From: JBJFCE01 sp051888775
GTDB taxonomy: Bacteria > Bacillota > Clostridia > Lachnospirales > Lachnospiraceae
Length of the DNA stretch: 60,779 bases
NCBI GenBank assembly: GCA_051888775.1
Contig: JBJFCE010000030.1
Location: 1 to 60,779, forward strand
Direction: 5' to 3'
How positions within the stretch are numbered: the first letter of the stretch is position 1; each line of letters opens with the position of its first letter. This document shows, one piece after another, positions 17,202-25,553 of the stretch. The notes under the pieces were generated by a model. It did not search any database, was not told where the DNA came from, and saw nothing but the letters and a program-made list of their open reading frames with translations. The position numbers and the translations under genes were made by a program.

Positions 17202-17948
17202 ATGTTACCGTATGTTGAACTGAAAATATCCATATATTCACTTGCAGTATTACTGGGCATGGATCTGACGCTCATTTGCGCCAGTGCCCGAATGAAACGA
17301 TACGGTTATAACGGAAGAATACTAACCGTTATATTTGTGTGCGCGTCACTTGGTATGGTGATAGGAAGCAAGCTATTATTTTTTGCAACACAACTGCCGC
17401 ATGTCATACATCATTTTTCATGGGGACACCTATTCTATACCTTCCTTACAAGCGGCTTTGTATTTTATGGCGGATTGTTGGGCGCTTTACTGGGAATTCG
17501 TATCTGTTCATTTCTGCTACTGTTAGATCAAAAGAGGCTGGAATCGTTTTGCGCACCGTGTTTTGCACTGTTTCACGGATGCGGCAGGATAGGCTGTTTT
17601 TTTGCGGGCTGCTGTTATGGTGTGGAATGGAAATATGGAATTGCAATGGCGGAAGATCCTGAGGTACCGCGCTTTCCGGTACAACTGGTAGAAGCAATAT
17701 TTGAATTTGGAGTATGCATATATCTGTTACGGAAGGAAAAGAAAACCCCCAAAGACGTTCCGCTGATGAATAGATACCTGATCCTATATGCAGTATTTCG
17801 TTTCTTTATAGAGTTTCTTCGTGGAGACAGGATTCGCGGAATCTGGCTTTTGGGTCTTTCAACATCGCAGATCATATCGCTTATCATCTTGGCGGTGATG
17901 CTTAAAAAGGCAATGCCAAATTTGAAAAAAAAGAAATATAACCAATAA
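17202..17948 (+). CDS. Prolipoprotein diacylglyceryl transferase (Lgt) homologue, divergent
   Basis: A 248-aa membrane protein with about seven helices. Lgt-like landmarks: FYGGLLGALLG (the canonical motif has HGG), HGCGRIGCFFAGCCYG near 124-139 (canonical GRxGNFxN), FPVQLVEA, and RFFIEFLRGD followed by LGLSTSQ. The Arg of GRIG and the R-x3-E pair are kept, but the catalytic His of HGG is Tyr and the Asn after GRIG is Cys, and four Cys cluster in the signature. It may be a specialised Lgt paralogue or a protein with a different reaction. It starts two bases after the Cys-rich peptide gene. Confidence 0.8.
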   Translation: MLPYVELKISIYSLAVLLGMDLTLICASARMKRYGYNGRILTVIFVCASLGMVIGSKLLFFATQLPHVIHHFSWGHLFYTFLTSGFVFYGGLLGALLGIRICSFLLLLDQKRLESFCAPCFALFHGCGRIGCFFAGCCYGVEWKYGIAMAEDPEVPRFPVQLVEAIFEFGVCIYLLRKEKKTPKDVPLMNRYLILYAVFRFFIEFLRGDRIRGIWLLGLSTSQIISLIILAVMLKKAMPNLKKKKYNQ

Positions 17949-17983
17949 AAAATGCGCCTGTCATTTGAGACAAGCGCATTTTT
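17948..17983. terminator. Bidirectional terminator
   Basis: AAAAATGCGC at 17948-17957 pairs with GCGCATTTTT at 17974-17983, with inner TGTC/GACA pairing. It has T-runs on both strands and lies between convergent genes. Confidence 0.85.
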
Positions 17984-17997
17984 ACTGATAAATGATG

Positions 17998-19260
17998 TTA
18001 TAATTTTTCAAGAAGGACCGCTTTTTTCTGGTTAAATTCTTCTTCGGAAATGATGCCGGATTCTTTTAATTTAGATAATTTCTCTAATTGCTCCAGAACA
18101 TCCGGCTGAGCGGCTTGTTGGACAATCTGGGGTTTATTTGCATTTTCCCGTGCCAGCTTTCTCTGCTCATGATAAATTGCGATCACTCTTTGCGCTTCAA
18201 TCGTGTTTAAGGTGCTGATTTTTTCCTTGGATCCCGCAACGGAAATTTCGAGATCACAAAGCTTTAGTGCAGATGTTAAGGCAGCATCTACCAGACTGAC
18301 AAATAAATCATTGCTGTTGGAATTCTGAATGGTGGACATGGCGCTGATGTCTTCATAGTAGAATTGCTTTACATTGGCAGTGGCACCAAACATTTCTCTG
18401 TTAACGATAATGATCTGTTTTGTAGTACAGGCAATATAATCTGATGCAGTCATAGAGTCAAGACCGCCTGCATAATAAAGGACGAGCTCATCTTCATAGG
18501 TCATATATTTTCTGATATCGCTGTAAATTTTTGCCCCGATTTTTTCTTGAATCAAATGATCGATTTCTTCATTTGTGATATCCAGATCATTTTGCTTCAC
18601 ACAACGGAAGTACTCATTCAAGGAGAGAAAATCCTGTTTGTATGCATGAATCAGCTTGATTTCTGCCAGCTCATAGGTATCACATTTGAAGGCATAAGAA
18701 TCGCCTTTTTCCTCTAAATAAAAACAATCTATGTTTTTGCAGTCTACAACACCGTCTGCAAAGTATTTCGGATTTTCCGGCAACGGTTTTCGAAAATATA
18801 ACGAAGTTGTGGTTAATAAGATTTCCTGCTTATCGCCGTCTTTCAGATATAATACAGGAATTTCGGATGTCTGATACTGGCTGAAAGATTTAGCAAACTG
18901 TTTTGCTTTTTTGTCATCAATATAAGGATGCATGGCAATGCAGGAGGTGCTGGTTTTTCCACCCGGAAGTACCAGTTTTTCATAAAAATCCTTGGTAAAT
19001 TTCAATAAGGTATCCGATGGGATGTTTGCAAAGTAACCACCTTTGCTGCCGTCGCAGTATTCAAGAATACCGTCGACGATTTCTTTGGATAATTGTTGTG
19101 CCTTTTCGGTGAATTCGGCATCCAGAGCTGCGGCAGCCTCTCTTTTCTGTGCATATCCTTCTTTTGCTTTATCAATAGAAGATTTTGCATTACTGCCGAT
19201 ATTGGCAGCGGATTCGAGTGCCGAGTTTTTAACGTCTTTTAGCTTGTCAAAAAAAGTCAT
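17998..19260 (-). CDS. SHOCT-domain protein of unknown function
   Basis: A 420-aa, probably cytoplasmic protein. The N-terminal ~60 residues are Ala/Lys-rich and helical, the middle has two beta-rich segments that could be PH-like domains (EILLTTTSLYFRKPLP near 165; ITASDYIACTTKQIIIVNR-type near 290), and the last ~35 residues are a SHOCT domain (LEQLEKLSKLKESGIISEEEF). ATG 19260 is supported by AGGAG nine bases upstream. A palindromic motif at 19337-19356 lies 77 bases upstream and matches one before the kinase gene, so the genes on this strand look co-regulated. Confidence 0.72.
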   Translation of the reverse strand: MTFFDKLKDVKNSALESAANIGSNAKSSIDKAKEGYAQKREAAAALDAEFTEKAQQLSKEIVDGILEYCDGSKGGYFANIPSDTLLKFTKDFYEKLVLPGGKTSTSCIAMHPYIDDKKAKQFAKSFSQYQTSEIPVLYLKDGDKQEILLTTTSLYFRKPLPENPKYFADGVVDCKNIDCFYLEEKGDSYAFKCDTYELAEIKLIHAYKQDFLSLNEYFRCVKQNDLDITNEEIDHLIQEKIGAKIYSDIRKYMTYEDELVLYYAGGLDSMTASDYIACTTKQIIIVNREMFGATANVKQFYYEDISAMSTIQNSNSNDLFVSLVDAALTSALKLCDLEISVAGSKEKISTLNTIEAQRVIAIYHEQRKLARENANKPQIVQQAAQPDVLEQLEKLSKLKESGIISEEEFNQKKAVLLEKL

Positions 19261-19314
19261 GCTGTTAATCTCCTTCCATAAGAAATCATGATTTGGTAAA
19301 TGCATAATTGCATT

Positions 19315-19356
19315 TTAGCGTAAATATGGAAGAGAATCTTATGCTGACAGCGTAAA
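19315..19356. promoter_or_regulatory. Palindromic operator candidate, site 1, plus extra half-site
   Basis: TTATGCT-GAC-AGCGTAA lies at 19339-19355 inside a 20-nt match to the site at 21618-21637 (18 of 20 identical, 19337-19356). An additional half-site TTAGCGTAAA sits at 19315-19324. The location is upstream of the minus-strand SHOCT gene. Confidence 0.65.
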
Positions 19357-19364
19357 AAGCGCGT

Positions 19365-19796
19365 TTATTCAAAAATTGTTTCGTTGTGTTCAAAGAGCAG
19401 ATCATTCAGCTGATCCATATCATATTGATTTTTTAAAGCAAATAAGATATAAGCATCTCTTTGATCACGCGGATATAAAGGACGTACTTTACCGTAACGC
19501 AGGACTTTTTGAGTTTCTTCGATCGTTAAAGGAAAACCGATACAGATTTGTATTAACTTGTCACGGGAAGCTTTTTTTGTATCATCGCGAAACAGTTCAT
19601 ATCCGTAATTATTATCTGTCATTTTGGCACGTCGGAATACCTTGCTTTTTTCCAAGTGGTATTGTTCCAGTAATTGACGGAGATATTCGGATAAGGTGAT
19701 ATCCAAAAGCTCTGTTTGGTTTTCTGCCATAAAATTGTCGATATCCTTGGAAGAACTTAATTCATTTAGTAATTCATCAGTACTCTTTTGCATCAT
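19365..19796 (-). CDS. Helix-turn-helix-like protein paired with a Ser/Thr kinase
   Basis: A 143-aa cytoplasmic protein. Residues about 35-115 fit an XRE-like helical fold (TLSEYLRQLLEQYHLEKSKVFRRAKMTDNNYGYELFRD followed by SRDKLIQICIGFPLTIEETQKVLRYG), in line with the Cro/C1-type proteins seen next to bacterial kinases. Some such proteins lack DNA-binding residues, so DNA contact is not certain. It starts 18 bases after the kinase stop on the same strand. It is a natural candidate to bind the palindromes at 19339 and 21620. Confidence 0.68.
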   Translation of the reverse strand: MMQKSTDELLNELSSSKDIDNFMAENQTELLDITLSEYLRQLLEQYHLEKSKVFRRAKMTDNNYGYELFRDDTKKASRDKLIQICIGFPLTIEETQKVLRYGKVRPLYPRDQRDAYILFALKNQYDMDQLNDLLFEHNETIFE

Positions 19797-19813
19797 AGAA
19801 GATCCTTTGTATG

Positions 19814-21526
19814 TTAAAAATTTTTCAGGTTAATGATTCTGACTCCGGCCTGCTTGCCGTTTTCTGTTGTCATAATGATCTCTGTGCCCAGTAAATCCGT
19901 GTATTGTTCTAACAAATCCGCATGAAAAACAATACTGAAGCCATCGTTCATAAGATCAAATTCATCCGATGTCAGAATACGGTTTCCGATCTGGACTTGC
20001 TGAATCGGATAGGGGGTATTATTGATATGGAATATCACATCGTTTTGACTTTTCGAAGAGTAATAAGAGATCTCATTTGCAACCTGTATTCTGAAGTTGT
20101 CCACAGTTTCGCTCTCATCATGTACGATCAGATAGTAACCGAATATGAAACTTGGGGTACTGCCGTTGCCCAGATAAATATAAAAGGTATAAGCACCGGG
20201 TTCGAGTGTTAACAGAAAATCTGAAGATACAGAAACTACATTGCCGTATTCCTGACAAAAATCGGAATCGGACAAATTGACCATATTACCGCTGGTACCC
20301 AGATCTTCCAAGTATGGGCGATAGGAAACTTTTATAACAGATAAGCCTTCCATTCGTGCATCGCTTACTCTGATATCTCTGGGATATGCTCTTAAAAAGC
20401 GCATTGTAACAAATTCTTTGCCAATGATCGTTTCCTGATCCGGTTTATAAAAACCGGAGTCACTTCCGTCATAGTATAAAACCCCGTTGTAAAGTTCTGA
20501 ATGGGTTGATTCAATCGAGGCATTCTTTTGACGGAATTCTCTTTCAATCGAGGTATATTGATAAGGTCCTGCCTGAATAGGAATTGCGGTTGCAGAAGGG
20601 GCTTCTGTTGAAGCTACAGGTATGGCAGTAGCTTTCGGGGAGACAGAGGGTGAGATATCTGTTGCTGTCGGAGCGGCAGAAGGGGTAGTCTCCGTGTGGA
20701 ATATTGCATCCTCAGCCCGATTTTGCCGATCAGGAACAGTCAGTATGGAAACAGCGGCAAGTCCCAAAAGAAATATGATCGGAGCATAAGAAAAAAGTGC
20801 AGGGCAATTTAAATGTTGAATATCTTTAAGCAATTCTTCGGAATGGGAATAGCGTTTATCCGGATCAAACATCGTTGCCCTGTCGATGATCCTGTGAGCT
20901 CTTTTGGTATACTGTTTACTGACTTGTGCATGTTCGAGTAATTCTGAAAAAACAATACCGAAGGAATAAATATCACTTCGGATATCTGTCTGCATAAATC
21001 CAAACTGTTCGGGAGAAGCGTATTCCTTTGTGCCCAGAAGGACAGTATCCTGTTTCTGATCGGTCTTATATTCGCGGGCGGCATCGAAATCCACTAATTT
21101 CAGTTTGTTATCCGGTGTAATGATGATATTTTCCGGCTTTATATCCCTATGAATAATGGGAGGTCTGGCATTGTGCAGAACCAGCAAAGCCCGGCACAGT
21201 GCAGTCATACAGAGCGTCATATCTTTTTCCCGCAGTGTGCATCCGTTAGCTAATAGTTGCTGTAAGGTTTTGCCTGAAATATATTCTTCCAATACGATTG
21301 TTTCGCTGTTTTCTTCCCATACATGATAGATTTTAGGAAAGAACTCTGATTCCAGTGTTTGAAGCCGATAAAAAAACTCCGCAGAATCTGTTTCATGATA
21401 CTCTTTCAGAACGAGCGGTTCCTTTGTGTTTTTTATAAATGCCAGAGACACAGTGGATTTTTTCGAGTCTGAGATAGATGTAATAATTTCGATATCTGCC
21501 AAAGAGATAGTTGTATCCATAGTCAT
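19814..21526 (-). CDS. Transmembrane Ser/Thr protein kinase
   Basis: A 570-aa protein. The kinase domain spans about 1-235: VLKEY with the ATP-site Lys near 40, HRDIKPEN near 126, then DFD near 147 where most kinases have DFG, then GTKEYASPEQ and SDIYSFGIVFSELL. A membrane helix follows near 243-262, then a Ser/Thr/Pro-rich linker and a ~230-residue extracytoplasmic part of beta-rich character without a PASTA repeat. So it is not the PrkC type. AGGATAACGC precedes the ATG at 21526. The next gene on the strand is the HTH protein. Confidence 0.88.
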   Translation of the reverse strand: MTMDTTISLADIEIITSISDSKKSTVSLAFIKNTKEPLVLKEYHETDSAEFFYRLQTLESEFFPKIYHVWEENSETIVLEEYISGKTLQQLLANGCTLREKDMTLCMTALCRALLVLHNARPPIIHRDIKPENIIITPDNKLKLVDFDAAREYKTDQKQDTVLLGTKEYASPEQFGFMQTDIRSDIYSFGIVFSELLEHAQVSKQYTKRAHRIIDRATMFDPDKRYSHSEELLKDIQHLNCPALFSYAPIIFLLGLAAVSILTVPDRQNRAEDAIFHTETTPSAAPTATDISPSVSPKATAIPVASTEAPSATAIPIQAGPYQYTSIEREFRQKNASIESTHSELYNGVLYYDGSDSGFYKPDQETIIGKEFVTMRFLRAYPRDIRVSDARMEGLSVIKVSYRPYLEDLGTSGNMVNLSDSDFCQEYGNVVSVSSDFLLTLEPGAYTFYIYLGNGSTPSFIFGYYLIVHDESETVDNFRIQVANEISYYSSKSQNDVIFHINNTPYPIQQVQIGNRILTSDEFDLMNDGFSIVFHADLLEQYTDLLGTEIIMTTENGKQAGVRIINLKNF

Positions 21527-21617
21527 GCGTTATCCTTTTTGTAGTATAAAATCATTATAATGCAAAAAAGAAAGAAGGACATCCATTAATTTAATATAAG
21601 TTGTGGGAAATGCTTTG

Positions 21618-21637
21618 TCTTATGCTGTTAGCGTAAA
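21618..21637. promoter_or_regulatory. Palindromic operator candidate, site 2
   Basis: TTATGCT-GTT-AGCGTAA lies at 21620-21636, about 92 bases upstream of the kinase start. Half-sites are TTAYGCT in inverted orientation with a 3-nt spacer, the same as site 1. Only the two central bases differ between the sites. Confidence 0.65.
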
Positions 21638-21664
21638 GATCAAAAAATAAAATCAAGATAAAAA

Positions 21665-21707
21665 AAGTACCCACCCCATGGCTCCTACGTCCATGAAACA
21701 GGTACTT
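21665..21707 (-). terminator. Terminator of the tRNA-Lys transcript
   Basis: On the minus strand AAGTACC (21707-21701) pairs with GGTACTT (21671-21665) with an inner CATGG/CCATG pair, followed by a T-run. It lies directly after the tRNA gene. Confidence 0.8.
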
Positions 21708-21712
21708 ACGAG

Positions 21713-21785
21713 TGCGTCTTCAGGGGTTCGAACCCTGGACACCCTGATTAAGAGTCAGGTGCTCTACCAACTGAGCTAAAGACGC
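21713..21785 (-). tRNA. tRNA-Lys (anticodon CTT)
   Basis: A 73-nt cloverleaf on the minus strand. The acceptor stem is GCGTCTT/AAGACGC, the D loop includes AGCTCAGTTGGTAGAGC, the anticodon stem-loop is CCTGA-CTCTTAA-TCAGG with anticodon CTT, and the T arm is CAGGG-TTCGAAC-CCTG. The discriminator base is A and CCA is not encoded. It reads the Lys codon AAG. Confidence 0.97.
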
Positions 21786-21918
21786 ATGTCTTATTTACAA
21801 CGCAAGAGTTATTATAGTATAATGTTTTTTGTTTGGCAAGCATTTTTTTCAGAAATTTGCAAAAAATATTTTTAATCATAAAAAAGTGCGAAAATACAAG
21901 GAAAACGGGGTGTTTTAG

Positions 21919-23736
21919 GTGATTGAAAATCGCTTGCGGCAGCTGCGGAGTCTGATGAAAGAGCGCGGAATGGACTATTATCTGATCCCTTCCGACGATT
22001 TTCACGGCTCGGAGTATGTGCATGATTATTTTAAATGCAGGGAGTATATGTCGGGCTTTACCGGATCGGCGGGGACACTTGTGGTCGGACCGGACGAGGC
22101 AGGACTTTGGACGGATGGAAGATATTTTTTGCAGGCAGGAGAGCAGCTGCAGGGCAGCGGCATTACCTTATATAAAATGGGACAGCCGCAGGTACCGACC
22201 GTGGTGGAATATCTGACAGAGGCATTGCGGGAGGGCGGAACGCTCGGTTTTGACGGCAGAGTAGTCAGCAAATCCTTTACGGATCGTCTGAAAGAGAAAA
22301 TCCGGGAACGTTATCCGCGTGCGCTGATGAAGATCTGTTTTGCCTATGGCGAGGATCTGGTAGATATGATCTGGCAGGACCGACCGGCATTGACGGCACA
22401 GCCTGTGATGGAACTGGAACTTTGTTATGCCGGACAAAGCCGCAGGGAAAAACTGTCGATGATCCGGGAGCGGATGCAGGAAAAGCAGGGAGATTATTTT
22501 CTGCTGACAAGTCTGGATGATATTGCATGGCTCTTAAATATCCGGGGAGGAGATGTGGCATATAATCCGGTAGTCCGTGCTTATTTTTTGATGAGTGCCG
22601 GAAAGAAAGAAGCGGCAATTCTGTATGCTGAGCAGACTGCTTTTTCAGAAGAGATCAAAGAACACTTAAAAAATGACGGAGTTGTCATAAGACCGTATGC
22701 ACAGATTTACGAGGATGTGGAAACACTTCCGGATGAATGTGTACTTTTATGGGATGAGAAAGTGATCAACTATACATTATTGCGGCGCTGCAATCCGCAG
22801 GTTAAGACGGTTACAACAGAGAATCTGACGCTGCTACCAAAGGCGATCAAGAATCCGACAGAGGCAGAGAATATCAAAAAGGCGCATATCAAAGACGGAG
22901 TTGCCGTTGTGCGCTTCCTATGCTGGTTGGAACAGGCGGTACCGAAAGGCGGCGTCACGGAGATGAGTGCCGCGGACCGGCTGGAGCAGTTCCGGTCAGA
23001 GCAGGAGCATTATTACGGTCAGAGCTTTGCACCGATCGTGGGCTACGGGATACATGGAGCGATCGTACATTACAGCGCGACTCCGGACAGTGACACGGAG
23101 CTGTTGCCGGATAATTTTGTGCTGATCGACACGGGAGGACAGTATCTGGAAGGAACAACGGATATTACGCGTACGATTGCGCTCGGAGAGCCTACTGCCG
23201 AGCAAAAGAAACATTATACAGCGGTATTAAAGGGCAATCTGGATCTGTCATCCATGAAGTTTCCGTATGAGTGCACGGGATTGAATCTGGATGCGATCGC
23301 AAGAAGACCGCTGTGGGAGCTCGGGCTTGATTATAACCACGGAACGGGACACGGTGTCGGATACTTTCTGAATGTCCACGAGGGACCGAATGCTTTTCGC
23401 CAGCGTGCGGTGACCGGAAGAGAACAGGATACGCATTTTGAAGAAGGTATGGTCACATCGGACGAACCGGGTGTATACTTAGAAGGACAATACGGAATCC
23501 GTCTGGAGAACCTGCTTTTGACAAAACAGGCAGAGCGGAGAGGAAGCCAGCAGTTTATGCGTTTTGAACCGCTGACGCTGGTACCGTTCGATCTGCGGGC
23601 GGTGGATGAAACGATGCTTACAAGAGCCGAACGGGAGTATCTGAATGCCTATCACAAACAGGTTTTTGATACAATCAGTCCGTATTTGGATCAGGAAGAA
23701 ACCGCATGGCTTGCAAATGCCACCCGTGCGATATGA
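21919..23736 (+). CDS. Xaa-Pro aminopeptidase P family protein (M24)
   Basis: A 605-aa cytoplasmic metallopeptidase that removes an N-terminal residue before proline. It has two creatinase-like N-terminal domains (about 1-300) and an M24 catalytic domain (about 310-540) with metal ligands visible in LIDTGGQYLEGTTDITRTI (two Asp), GHGVGYFLNVHEGP (His) and EEGMVTSDEPGVYLEGQYGIRLENL (two Glu). A ~60-residue C-terminal extension is typical of the three-domain type. The start is GTG at 21919 after ACGGGGTG. TatD and RsmA follow on the same strand. Confidence 0.93.
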   Translation: MIENRLRQLRSLMKERGMDYYLIPSDDFHGSEYVHDYFKCREYMSGFTGSAGTLVVGPDEAGLWTDGRYFLQAGEQLQGSGITLYKMGQPQVPTVVEYLTEALREGGTLGFDGRVVSKSFTDRLKEKIRERYPRALMKICFAYGEDLVDMIWQDRPALTAQPVMELELCYAGQSRREKLSMIRERMQEKQGDYFLLTSLDDIAWLLNIRGGDVAYNPVVRAYFLMSAGKKEAAILYAEQTAFSEEIKEHLKNDGVVIRPYAQIYEDVETLPDECVLLWDEKVINYTLLRRCNPQVKTVTTENLTLLPKAIKNPTEAENIKKAHIKDGVAVVRFLCWLEQAVPKGGVTEMSAADRLEQFRSEQEHYYGQSFAPIVGYGIHGAIVHYSATPDSDTELLPDNFVLIDTGGQYLEGTTDITRTIALGEPTAEQKKHYTAVLKGNLDLSSMKFPYECTGLNLDAIARRPLWELGLDYNHGTGHGVGYFLNVHEGPNAFRQRAVTGREQDTHFEEGMVTSDEPGVYLEGQYGIRLENLLLTKQAERRGSQQFMRFEPLTLVPFDLRAVDETMLTRAEREYLNAYHKQVFDTISPYLDQEETAWLANATRAI

Positions 23737-23774
23737 GCGAATGATATCAGAATTACTTTGGAATGGAGATCGGT

Positions 23775-24536
23775 ATGATATTTGATACACATGCCCATTA
23801 TGATGATGAGGCATTTGATGAAGACAGGGAAGCTTTGTTAAACGGCATGAAAGAGGGCGGTATCGGACGGATCGTCAACATCGGTGCCAATATGGAGAGT
23901 AGCCGACGGACCGTAGAGCTGATCGGACAGTATGATTTTATGTACGGTGCGGTCGGGGTACATCCCAGCGATACGGGCGATATGACACAGGACGATATTG
24001 AGACGCTGCGCAGGTGGAGCAGAGAGCCGAAGATTCTTGCAATCGGAGAAATCGGGCTTGATTACCATTATCCCGAGCCGCCCGGAGAAACACAGAAAAA
24101 CTGGTTTATCAGGCAGCTGATGCTTGCACGGGAGGAGAAGCTTCCGGTCGTCATCCATTCCAGAGATGCCGCTGCGGATACCCTTGAGATTCTGAAGGAA
24201 TACGGCAGGGGGCTTGGCGGAGTCATTCATTGTTTCTCTTATACAAAGGAAATGGCGGCAGAGTATGTAAAGCTCGGTTATTATATCGGCATCGGAGGTG
24301 TTGTCACTTTCAAAAATGCCAGAAAGCTGGCAGAAGCGGTCGAAGTGATCCCGTTAGAGCGACTGGTGCTGGAAACGGATTGCCCGTATCTGTCACCGGA
24401 GCCGTATCGGGGAACACGCAACAGTTCCCTCAACCTGACTTATGTGGCGCAGACACTTGCACAACTGAAAGGTGTATCCTATGATGAGATCATAAAGCAG
24501 ACGGAACAAAATGCACAAGAGATGTACCGTATCTGA
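23775..24536 (+). CDS. tatD: TatD family metal-dependent DNase
   Basis: A 253-aa TIM-barrel hydrolase. Metal ligands appear in FDTHAHYDD (two His), GEIGLDYHY (Glu), PVVIHSRDA (His), GVIHCFSYT (His) and LETDCPYLSPEPYRG (Asp). TatD proteins act in DNA repair and quality control and are often encoded beside rsmA, as here. ATG 23775 is chosen because GGAG lies at the right spacing and the protein then starts MIFDTHAH. Confidence 0.93.
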   Translation: MIFDTHAHYDDEAFDEDREALLNGMKEGGIGRIVNIGANMESSRRTVELIGQYDFMYGAVGVHPSDTGDMTQDDIETLRRWSREPKILAIGEIGLDYHYPEPPGETQKNWFIRQLMLAREEKLPVVIHSRDAAADTLEILKEYGRGLGGVIHCFSYTKEMAAEYVKLGYYIGIGGVVTFKNARKLAEAVEVIPLERLVLETDCPYLSPEPYRGTRNSSLNLTYVAQTLAQLKGVSYDEIIKQTEQNAQEMYRI

Positions 24537-24572
24537 TAAAAATACATAAAATGCTTCGGAATGGGGAGTAAT

Positions 24573-25442
24573 ATGGCAACACTGGGAAATCCGAAAAATA
24601 CGATTGAGATTTTACAAAAATATAATTTCAACTTTCAAAAGAAGTTCGGGCAGAATTTTCTGATCGATCCGCATGTGCTGGAAAAGATCATTGCTGCGGC
24701 AGAAGTGACAGAGGAGGACTGTGTTCTGGAGATCGGACCGGGGATCGGTACGATGACACAATATCTTGCGGAGCATGCAAGAGAGGTCATTGCTGTGGAG
24801 ATCGACAAAATGCTGATCCCGATTTTGGAAGATACGCTGAGTGCATATGACAATGTCACGGTGATCAATGAAGATATCCTGAAGGTAGATATCAACCGGA
24901 TCGCGGAAGAACGAAACGGCGGCAGACCGATCAAGGTGGTTGCGAATCTGCCTTATTACATTACAACGCCGATTATTATGGGACTGTTTGAAAGCGGTGT
25001 ACCGTTAAAGAGCATTACGATCATGGTGCAGAAGGAGGTCGCCGATCGTATGCAGGTGGGTCCCGGAACAAAGGACTACGGTGCGCTTTCTCTGGCGGTA
25101 CAGTATTATGCCAGACCGCAGATCGTGGCAAATGTACCGCCCAACTGCTTTATGCCCCGTCCGAATGTCGGCAGTGCGGTGATCCGTCTGGACCGCTATG
25201 AAAAACCGCCTGTTGAAGTGCATGATGAAAAACTGATGTTTGCCATTATCCGTGCAGTATTTAACCAACGGAGAAAAACGATGGTAAACAGTCTGGGGAA
25301 TGCACCGGAGCTGCATCTGGACAAGGAGACGGTCTTAGAGGTGTTAAAAGAAATGGGTGAAACACCGACTGTACGGGGTGAAACTTTTACACTTGAAAAA
25401 TTTGCTGAATTTACAGAGCATATTTTGAGAAAGTCTTTTTGA
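24573..25442 (+). CDS. rsmA: 16S rRNA dimethyladenosine transferase
   Basis: A 289-aa SAM-dependent enzyme that dimethylates two adjacent adenines near the 3' end of 16S rRNA (KsgA). Seen: FQKKFGQNFLID, the SAM loop VLEIGPGIGTMT, the acidic strand VIAVEIDK, and the catalytic NLPYYITTPI. VFNQRRKTMVNSL near the C-terminus is also typical. ATG 24573 is supported by GGGGAG seven bases upstream. The stop overlaps the −35 box of the next promoter. Confidence 0.96.
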   Translation: MATLGNPKNTIEILQKYNFNFQKKFGQNFLIDPHVLEKIIAAAEVTEEDCVLEIGPGIGTMTQYLAEHAREVIAVEIDKMLIPILEDTLSAYDNVTVINEDILKVDINRIAEERNGGRPIKVVANLPYYITTPIIMGLFESGVPLKSITIMVQKEVADRMQVGPGTKDYGALSLAVQYYARPQIVANVPPNCFMPRPNVGSAVIRLDRYEKPPVEVHDEKLMFAIIRAVFNQRRKTMVNSLGNAPELHLDKETVLEVLKEMGETPTVRGETFTLEKFAEFTEHILRKSF

Positions 25443-25468
25443 CATTGCAGTAGGCGTATGTTACACTT
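25440..25468 (+). promoter_or_regulatory. Sigma-A promoter for the TPR/AAA-like gene
   Basis: TTGACA at 25440-25445, a 17-nt spacer and TACACT at 25463-25468. The −35 hexamer overlaps the rsmA stop codon. Confidence 0.75.
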
Positions 25469-25553
25469 AGGAAGATAAAGTGGATATTTTGTAGGCAAAA
25501 TTCAAAATTTCCAGAAACACACACAAGAACTTGTTTTGTATGAGGTGACTTCC

